The notes under the pieces were generated by a model. The model saw nothing but the letters and a program-made list of their open reading frames with translations, made no database searches and was not told the DNA's origin. Both the position numbers and the translations under genes were made by a program. A stretch of 17,303 bases of DNA from Nanobdellota archaeon. GTDB taxonomy: Archaea > Nanobdellota > Nanobdellia > Pacearchaeales > GW2011-AR1. Of this stretch, positions 12,899-17,303 are shown one piece after another; the stretch's first letter is position 1, and each line of letters opens with the position of its first letter. The DNA lies in contig JAEWUG010000048.1 of the NCBI GenBank assembly GCA_023397215.1, forward strand, positions 1 through 17,303, in the 5' to 3' direction.

Positions 12899-14355
12899 AG
12901 GAGGTGATCCATCTGCAGGTTCCCCTACAGATACCTTGTGACGACTTGCGCTACCTTGTCATAATAGGAATCTTCCTCAAATAGGCTTCTTCCCACCATA
13001 ACTCGGTTGCGATGACGGGCGGTGTGTGCAAGAGACAGGGACATATTCACCGGACTATGCTAAAATCCGATTACTACGAATTCCAGCGTCACGAGGGTGG
13101 GTTGCAACCCTCGATCTGAACTGAGATAAGTTTTAGGGGATTAGCTTCTCCTTTCGGAGTTGCATCTCATTGAACATACCATTGCCGCGCGCGTGTAGCC
13201 CAGGGGATTAGGGACGTACTCACCTAACGTAGCCCGCACCTTCCTCCTTGTTACCAAGGCAGTCTCAATAATGTACCCATTTCTGTAGTAATTATTGACA
13301 CGGGTCTCGCCTGTTACCTGATTTAACAGGTCATTTCACAACACAGGCTGACGTTGGCCATGCATCTCCGCTCAGCGTGTCAGGTAAGCCCTTCAGACTG
13401 ACCTTCATCCTGCTGTCGCTCCTGGTGAGGTTCACGGTGTAGAATCTAATTAAACCGCACGCGTCACTCGTTGTATGTCTCCCCGCCAATTCCTTTAAGT
13501 TTCGACCTTGCGACTATACTTCCCAGGTAGTTCACTCTACAGCTTCCCTTCAGCACCGAATCCTCTCGAAGAGGGCCCGATGTTTAGTGAACAGTGTTTA
13601 CTGCCAGGACTACACGGGTATCTAATCCGTTTTGCGCCCCTGGCCTTCATCCCTCACTGTCAGATCCGTCCTCGTAAGGTGCCTTCGCTAATTGTTAGTC
13701 CAACCAAGATTAACATATTTAACCATTACCTTGATTGTACTCCTTACGTCTACCGGTCTCTAGCTTATCAGTATCTCCTGCAAGCCCCACGCTTGAGACG
13801 TAGGATTTCACAAAAGACTTAATAAACAAGCTACGGATGTTTTAGACCCAATAAAGTTGGATGCAACTTGAACTGCCGGTATTACCGCGGCGGCTGGCAC
13901 CGGTCTTTCCCAGTCCTTATTCTTCCTGATTTTTACACAGAAAAAAAGCTTATCATTGATAAGCACTTTGGCTCACTTTATCACACTTTCGTGCATTGTA
14001 AAAGATTCGCAGCTGCTGCACTCCGTAGAGCTAGGAATAGTGTCTCAGATTCCTTCTCGGGGCGACTCCGCTAAGAGCCCCTACTGATCATCGCCTTGGT
14101 AGGCAGTTACCCCACCAACAAGCTAATCAGCCGCAGTCTCATCCTTGGGCCTATATGTTTCAAAGTAAGAGCATTCCAGCACCAAACTTCTATAAAGTTT
14201 TAGCCACAGTTTCCCGTGGTTATCCTTTACCCAAGGCCAGATTAACTACGTGTTACTGAGCAGTTCGCTTTCCTTTTAGAAATTCCAAAAGAAATAACTT
14301 GCATGCCTAAGCCCAAGCCAAATAGCAGCATCCTCCAGCAGGATCAACTGGAATT
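12899..14355 (-). rRNA. rrs: 16S ribosomal RNA
   Basis: About 1457 nt on the minus strand. The 5' end ATTCCAGTTGATCCTGC is the archaeal 16S start (normally ATTCCGGTTGATCCTGC), and the 3' end GGATCACCTCCT carries an intact anti-Shine-Dalgarno. The 530 loop GTGCCAGCCGCCGCGGTAA and the 1390 region TGCACACACCGCCCGTC are intact. The 915 region reads AGGAATTGGCGGGGAGACA, unlike the usual archaeal AGGAATTGGCGGGGGAGCA. No intron seen. The 3' boundary follows from the conserved CCTCC end and the 5' boundary from the conserved start. Confidence 0.97.
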
Positions 14356-14358
14356 ATC

Positions 14359-14377
14359 CGAGTTAAATCCTTACTCG
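14359..14377 (-). repeat. Leader hairpin next to the 16S 5' end
   Basis: CGAGT (14359-14363) and ACTCG (14373-14377) form a 5-bp stem ending four bases before the predicted first base of 16S rRNA. Confidence 0.45.
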
Positions 14378-14436
14378 CTTTCAAACGGTTAAAAGGTTAA
14401 AACCATTCAAAATTTGCCATATCATTTATTGAGATG

Positions 14437-14458
14437 TTTAATTCAAAAAAGAATTAAA
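14437..14458 (-). repeat. Leader hairpin (8-bp perfect stem)
   Basis: TTTAATTC and GAATTAAA enclose a 6-nt loop (14445-14450) between the processing stem and the 16S start. Confidence 0.65.
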
Positions 14459-14492
14459 AAGGTCTATCCTTGACTATTAAGACATAACTAAA

Positions 14493-14538
14493 ACTGGCCA
14501 TCCTCACACCAAAAAAGATTTGGCACTCATTCTAGCTT
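14493..14538 (-). repeat. 5' arm of the 16S processing stem with an inserted hairpin
   Basis: In transcript order: AAGCTAGAATG (14538-14528), a 26-nt insert, then ATGGCCAGT (14501-14493). The outer blocks pair with 12850-12866. The insert contains CCAAA/TTTGG (14509-14523, 5 bp plus wobble closing pairs). Confidence 0.8.
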
Positions 14539-14558
14539 CAAAAATATAACTTGAAGCT
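14534..14558 (-). repeat. Leader hairpin competing with the 16S processing stem
   Basis: AGCTTCAA (14534-14541) and TTGAAGCT (14551-14558) form an 8-bp perfect stem with a 9-nt loop. Bases 14534-14538 also belong to the processing stem, so the two structures exclude one another. Confidence 0.65.
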
Positions 14559-14609
14559 TTGGATATTATCTCCAAAGTTTTCATATGTAAAAATATTGAT
14601 AAAATAATG

Positions 14610-14618
14610 TTTATAAAC
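14610..14618 (-). promoter_or_regulatory. rRNA operon promoter (TATA box)
   Basis: GTTTATAAA on the minus strand, preceded by AAG as a plausible TFB-recognition element. It is the best TATA match upstream of 16S rRNA and predicts a start near 14588. The divergent minD-like promoter lies about 70 bp away. Confidence 0.6.
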
Positions 14619-14685
14619 CTTACTATTAAAGAAAATTAAATTGAATTTACCTCCAGATATTAATAGATTATTTATTAAGATAAAC

Positions 14686-14693
14686 TTATAAAT
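14686..14693 (+). promoter_or_regulatory. TATA box for the MinD-like gene
   Basis: TTATAAAT (preceded by AAAC), centred about 29 nt before ATG 14719; transcription would begin within a few bases of the ATG. Confidence 0.5.
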
Positions 14694-14718
14694 CTAAAAA
14701 TTTTACTAAATTAGTCCA

Positions 14719-15468
14719 ATGGCAAGAATAATTGTTATAACTTCTGGAAAAGGAGGTGTAGGTAAAACAACAACTGCAATAAATTTAGGAGCTTCATTAA
14801 ATAAGTTAAATAAACAAACAGTAATTGTTGATGCAAATTTAAATACACCTAATATTGGAATTCATTTAGGCGCACCTATTGTACCAATAACACTAAATCA
14901 TGTGTTAAAAGGAAAAGCACAAATTGAAGATGCAATTTATGAACATTACTCAGGAACAAAAATTATTCCTTCTTCATTATCAGTAAAAGAATTAACAAAA
15001 TTTAATACAAAAAAAATTCCAGAAATTGCTCAGATATTAAAAGAAAAATATGATTTTGTGATATTTGATTCTGCAGCAGGTTTTGGAGAAGAAGTTATGG
15101 CTGTAATAGAAGCTAGTGAAGAAATAATTATAGTAACAAACCCAGAAATGCCTGCTGTTACTGATGCACTAAAAGCAGTTAAAGTTGCAAGAGAAAAAAA
15201 TAAAAATGTAACAGGAGTAATAATTACAAGACACAAAAATGCTAGATATGAAATGCCTTTATCATCAATAAAATCAATGTTAGAAACACCTATCATTGGA
15301 GTAATACCCGAAGACAAATCAGTAAAAGAAGCATTAACCAAAAGAGATGCAGTTATTCATACACATCCAAGAAATAAGGTATCAAAGAAATATATAGAAA
15401 TTGCACAAAAAATATTAGGAGAAGTTCCTGAAGAAAAACAGGGATTTTGGAGAGGAATATTCAAATAA
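14719..15468 (+). CDS. minD: MinD-like deviant Walker A ATPase
   Basis: 249 residues, close to the family length (about 250-270). The protein begins MARIIVITSGKGGVGKTTTAINLG; the deviant Walker A is KGGVGKTT (11-18) with the signature lysine K11. Walker A' follows as VIVDANLNTPNIG (35-47), and Walker B as DFVIFDSAAG (112-121). IIIVTNPEMPAVTDALK (136-152), GVIITRHK (166-173) and IIGVIPED (192-199) are further family blocks. The C-terminus (KQGFWRGIFK) has bulky and basic residues that could be a short membrane-targeting tip, as in MinD. Archaeal relatives position membrane assemblies such as chemosensory arrays and archaella. No MinE or MinC neighbour. It is divergent from the rRNA operon and 48 nt ahead of scpB. 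Confidence 0.9.
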   Translation: MARIIVITSGKGGVGKTTTAINLGASLNKLNKQTVIVDANLNTPNIGIHLGAPIVPITLNHVLKGKAQIEDAIYEHYSGTKIIPSSLSVKELTKFNTKKIPEIAQILKEKYDFVIFDSAAGFGEEVMAVIEASEEIIIVTNPEMPAVTDALKAVKVAREKNKNVTGVIITRHKNARYEMPLSSIKSMLETPIIGVIPEDKSVKEALTKRDAVIHTHPRNKVSKKYIEIAQKILGEVPEEKQGFWRGIFK

Positions 15469-15488
15469 TTTTAAGTTAATAACAATCC

Positions 15489-15496
15489 TTAAAAAT
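15489..15496 (+). promoter_or_regulatory. TATA-like box for scpB
   Basis: TTAAAAAT, centred about 24 nt before ATG 15517, so scpB probably has its own leaderless transcript despite the short gap after the MinD-like gene. Confidence 0.45.
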
Positions 15497-15516
15497 AAAA
15501 ACATATATAGTATTTT

Positions 15517-16086
15517 ATGAAAGAAGAGGATAAACCAACTATTGAACTAGATTTAAAAGAAAAAACTTCAATTATAACTAATTCTACAGCTCAAGAAATT
15601 GAAAATGAATTTGAAGAAAATGAAAAAAAAACAGAAGAGTTAGTAGAAGCATCTTTGTTTGTTGCAGGAAAGTTTATGAATTTAAATGAATTAACATTAT
15701 TAACAGGTTTAAATCACATCTTACTAAATAGAATCTTAAATAATCTTAAAAAGAAATATTCTAACGGCGCTATAAGAATTGTTTCTAGGAATAATAGTTG
15801 GAAAATGGATGTATCTGAAGAATATAATTATTTAATAAATAAATTAGCAACAGGAAATACAGAATTTACAAAGGCAGAACAAGAAACATTAGCAATAATA
15901 GCATATAAGCAACCAGTAAAACAATCAGTTGTAATTAACATAAGAGGAAATAAATCCTATGATCATATTAAAAAATTCAAAGAATTAGGATTAATAAATA
16001 CAAAACCACAAGGACATACATTAATATTAGAATTATCAAATGAATTTTATGAATATTTTAGTTTGCATAATAAAAAAGAAAATTAA
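15517..16086 (+). CDS. scpB: Segregation and condensation protein ScpB
   Basis: 189 residues; partner of ScpA in the SMC-ScpAB condensin that organises and segregates chromosomes. The first ~40 residues are acidic and probably disordered. Two winged-helix domains follow. WHD1, about 40-110, starts ELVEASLFVAGKFMNLNELTLLTG, matching the family EALLFASGxPL. WHD2, about 115-183, contains FTKAEQETLAIIAYKQPVKQSVVINIRGNKSYDHIKKFKELGLI; compare the family pattern TxAALETLAIIAYxQPVTRxxIExIRGVNSD. ScpA and SMC are not in the window. The 3' end overlaps the convergent Dph2-like gene by 4 nt. Pairing with a MinD-like ATPase fits a chromosome and cell-organisation cluster, which is inference. Confidence 0.92.
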   Translation: MKEEDKPTIELDLKEKTSIITNSTAQEIENEFEENEKKTEELVEASLFVAGKFMNLNELTLLTGLNHILLNRILNNLKKKYSNGAIRIVSRNNSWKMDVSEEYNYLINKLATGNTEFTKAEQETLAIIAYKQPVKQSVVINIRGNKSYDHIKKFKELGLINTKPQGHTLILELSNEFYEYFSLHNKKEN

Positions 16087-16373
16087 TCTAATTCATTAAA
16101 AACTTTAAACCCATATGGAGAATGACCAAATTGAAGAATTAAATCATATTCTACATTAGGGATATCACAAGCCCCAAAACAACTTCCTAACCAAATTGCA
16201 AAATTAATATTTTTACATTTTTCTTTTAAATAATCATAAATTAAAGTAGAATATTGTTTCAACCCATCAGGAAATTGTAATAATACAGATTTATATTTTT
16301 TAGACAAAATCTTATTAGAAATTTCATCTAAATCAAAATTATATTTTTCTTTTAAATCATTTAATGAAGCCAT
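16083..16373 (-). CDS. Dph2-like protein limited to the first domain
   Basis: 96 residues from ATG 16373, whereas archaeal Dph2 is about 320-340. Dph2 is the unusual radical-SAM iron-sulfur enzyme of the first diphthamide step on EF2, with three domains each giving one cluster cysteine. The fragment matches domain 1: SVLLQFPDGLKQYSTLIYDYLKEK (29-52), then WLGSCFGACDIPNVEYDLILQFGHSPYG (61-88) with the first cluster cysteine at C69 (GACD) and an extra C65. It stops at FNELD just where the family continues into the next strand. Domains 2 and 3 and their cysteines are missing; that DNA encodes scpB on the other strand. The promoter looks intact. It could be a split gene, a reduced protein with a new role, or a decaying remnant. 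TTG 16385 is a less likely start. Confidence 0.8.
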   Translation of the reverse strand: MASLNDLKEKYNFDLDEISNKILSKKYKSVLLQFPDGLKQYSTLIYDYLKEKCKNINFAIWLGSCFGACDIPNVEYDLILQFGHSPYGFKVFNELD

Positions 16374-16392
16374 AATAAATATCAAATTAATA

Positions 16393-16400
16393 ATTATAAA
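16393..16400 (-). promoter_or_regulatory. TATA box for the Dph2-like gene
   Basis: TTTATAAT on the minus strand, centred about 24 nt before ATG 16373. It supports that ATG over TTG 16385 and shows the truncated gene keeps a promoter. Confidence 0.5.
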
Positions 16401-16419
16401 AACTTATCTTTCAAAACTC

Positions 16420-16427
16420 TTAAAAAC
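16420..16427 (+). promoter_or_regulatory. TATA-like box for the IF2/aIF5B gene
   Basis: TTAAAAAC, centred about 24 nt before ATG 16448. Confidence 0.4.
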
Positions 16428-16447
16428 AAAACATTAATAAGATTAAT

Positions 16448-17303
16448 ATGGAAACAACAATTTTAAATCAAATTAGACAGCCGATTGTAACAGTTGCAGG
16501 TCATGTTGATCATGGAAAGACAAGTATATTAGATAAAATTAGAAGTACTTCTATTCAAGAAAAAGAAGCAGGAGGAATAACTCAAAAAATTTCATTTACA
16601 ACATTACCAAAAGATATAATTCAAAAAAGAACTAAAGATATTTTAACAAAATTTAATATTCCATTAGAGATTCCAGGTTTATTATTTATTGATACACCAG
16701 GTCATGCAGCTTTTACAAACTTAAGAAAAAGAGGAGGTTCTTTAGCTGATATTGCAATATTAGTAATTGACATAAATGATGGAATAAAACCACAAACAGC
16801 AGAAGTATTACAAATTTTAAAAGCAAACAAAACACCTTTTATAATAGCATTAAACAAAATTGATAATATCTCAGGATGGCAAACATCAAAATCACTTAAT
16901 TCATATGAATCAATTCAAAATCAAGCAATAAGAGTTAAAGAAGATTTTGAAGAAAAATATTATACATTAATAGGTTCTTTAAATTCATATGATTTAAATC
17001 CCGAATTATATTTTAAAATAAAAGATTTTACAAAAAATATTGCTATTATCCCATGTTCAGCAAGAACAGGAGAAGGAATAAATGAAATTCTTGCAATGAT
17101 AATAGCATTATCTCAAAAATATTTGACAAAACAAATAAGTGTTTCAAAAACAGGAAAAGGTGTAATATTAGAAGTAAAAAAAGATAAATCAATTAATTAT
17201 TTAGAATGTATACTGTACGATGGAACATTAACAGATAAAGATGAAATTGCTATTGCTTCATTTGACAAAACAATTACTTCAAGAATAAGAAACATCCAAG
17301 AAG
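16448..17303 (+). CDS. infB: Translation initiation factor aIF5B/IF2 (N-terminal part; runs off window)
   Basis: 285 codons are open to the window edge; a full archaeal protein is about 590-600 residues. The GTPase domain starts almost at once (METTILNQIRQPIVTVAGHVDHGKT), as in archaeal IF2/aIF5B, which lack the long bacterial N-terminus. G1 is GHVDHGKT (18-25), G2 around AGGITQKI (41-48), G3 DTPGHAAF (82-89), G4 NKID (136-139), and G5 CSARTGEGINEIL near residue 203. GVILEVKKDKSINYLECILYDGTL begins domain II. It helps join ribosomal subunits and position initiator tRNA. There is no intein within the visible part. A TATA-like box is centred about 24 nt before ATG 16448. It is divergent from the Dph2-like gene. 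Confidence 0.94.
   Translation, partial: METTILNQIRQPIVTVAGHVDHGKTSILDKIRSTSIQEKEAGGITQKISFTTLPKDIIQKRTKDILTKFNIPLEIPGLLFIDTPGHAAFTNLRKRGGSLADIAILVIDINDGIKPQTAEVLQILKANKTPFIIALNKIDNISGWQTSKSLNSYESIQNQAIRVKEDFEEKYYTLIGSLNSYDLNPELYFKIKDFTKNIAIIPCSARTGEGINEILAMIIALSQKYLTKQISVSKTGKGVILEVKKDKSINYLECILYDGTLTDKDEIAIASFDKTITSRIRNIQE

Larger units (their letters stand above)
14356..14588 (-). other. Pre-16S leader
   Basis: Transcribed, gene-free leader of about 230 nt if transcription starts 26 nt after the TATA box at 14610-14618. In transcript order it contains a hairpin (14534-14558) overlapping the 5' arm of the processing stem, the processing stem itself (14528-14538 and 14493-14501) with an inserted hairpin (14509-14523), another hairpin (14437-14458), two tandem 8-nt repeats (14387-14402, GGTTAAAA on the plus strand), and a small hairpin (14359-14377) next to the 16S start. 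Confidence 0.7.

Noticed and set aside
13508..14074. Open frames of 104 and 68 codons inside the 16S region
   Set aside because: They are on the antisense strand of highly conserved 16S rRNA; chance frames.
14387..14402. Tandem GGTTAAAA repeat as a possible array or CRISPR remnant
   Set aside because: Only two copies, no spacers, inside the rRNA leader; no CRISPR-like repeats occur in the window.
15030..15341. 103-codon frame on the minus strand
   Set aside because: Antisense to the MinD-like ATPase; no promoter at normal spacing.
15960..16090. Possible continuation of Dph2 in another frame beyond its stop
   Set aside because: I read the minus strand past 16083; the following sequence is the complement of a convincing ScpB winged helix and shows no Dph2-like motif in any frame.
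1..17303. Insertion sequences, integrase genes or attachment sites next to tRNAs
   Set aside because: No transposase or integrase motifs and no repeated tRNA 3' ends were found.

Overview
The window is from a very AT-rich archaeon, most likely a DPANN lineage such as Pacearchaeota or Woesearchaeota. The archaeal assignment rests on gene content seen directly: archaeal fibrillarin and Nop5, RNA polymerase subunit L, an archaeal-type PheT, a Dph2-like protein, a G1-G5 GTPase start matching aIF5B/IF2, type A RNase P RNA, a tRNA intron at 37/38 and a 16S-tRNA-Ala-23S operon. The DPANN placement is inference from the small compact genes, shortened family members and base composition. Protein-coding DNA is strongly AT-biased, while rRNA, tRNA and RNase P RNA stand out as GC-richer islands.

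Layout. 1-2272 (minus): a partial and a complete membrane-anchored protein, an unknown 163-residue protein, RpoL, and a dPGM-type phosphoglycerate mutase. 2333-2768 (plus): a two-helix membrane protein followed after 1 nt by an intron-containing tRNA-Thr(GGT). 2778-3251 (minus): TspO/MBR protein. 3342-5006 (plus): PheT, convergent with a helical hypothetical that lies 13 nt behind tRNA-Phe(GAA). 5617-6135 (plus): membrane methyltransferase whose stop codon lies inside the P1 stem of convergent RNase P RNA (6132-6540). 6569-8060 (minus): a 62-residue protein, fibrillarin and Nop5. 8091-9683 (minus): OB-fold plus DHH phosphoesterase. 9747-14355 (minus): rRNA operon read 16S, tRNA-Ala(TGC), 23S, with processing stems, spacer hairpins and its promoter near 14614. 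14719-16086 (plus): MinD-like ATPase and ScpB. 16083-16373 (minus): a 96-residue protein equal to only the first domain of Dph2. 16448-17303 (plus): start of aIF5B/IF2, cut by the window edge.

How it works together. Most genes serve translation and RNA maturation: C/D-box RNP proteins, RNase P RNA, rRNA, tRNAs, PheT, an initiation GTPase and a Dph2 piece. MinD and ScpB add positioning and chromosome organisation. Almost every protein gene has its own TATA-like box centred about 22-30 nt before its ATG, so the region appears to be expressed as many single-gene leaderless transcripts. The exceptions are fibrillarin (TTG start overlapping nop5) and the hypothetical behind tRNA-Phe. I found no mobile element, CRISPR array or 5S rRNA gene. 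The most unusual points are the jointly shortened Nop5/fibrillarin pair, the domain-only Dph2, and the layered processing structure of the pre-16S leader.
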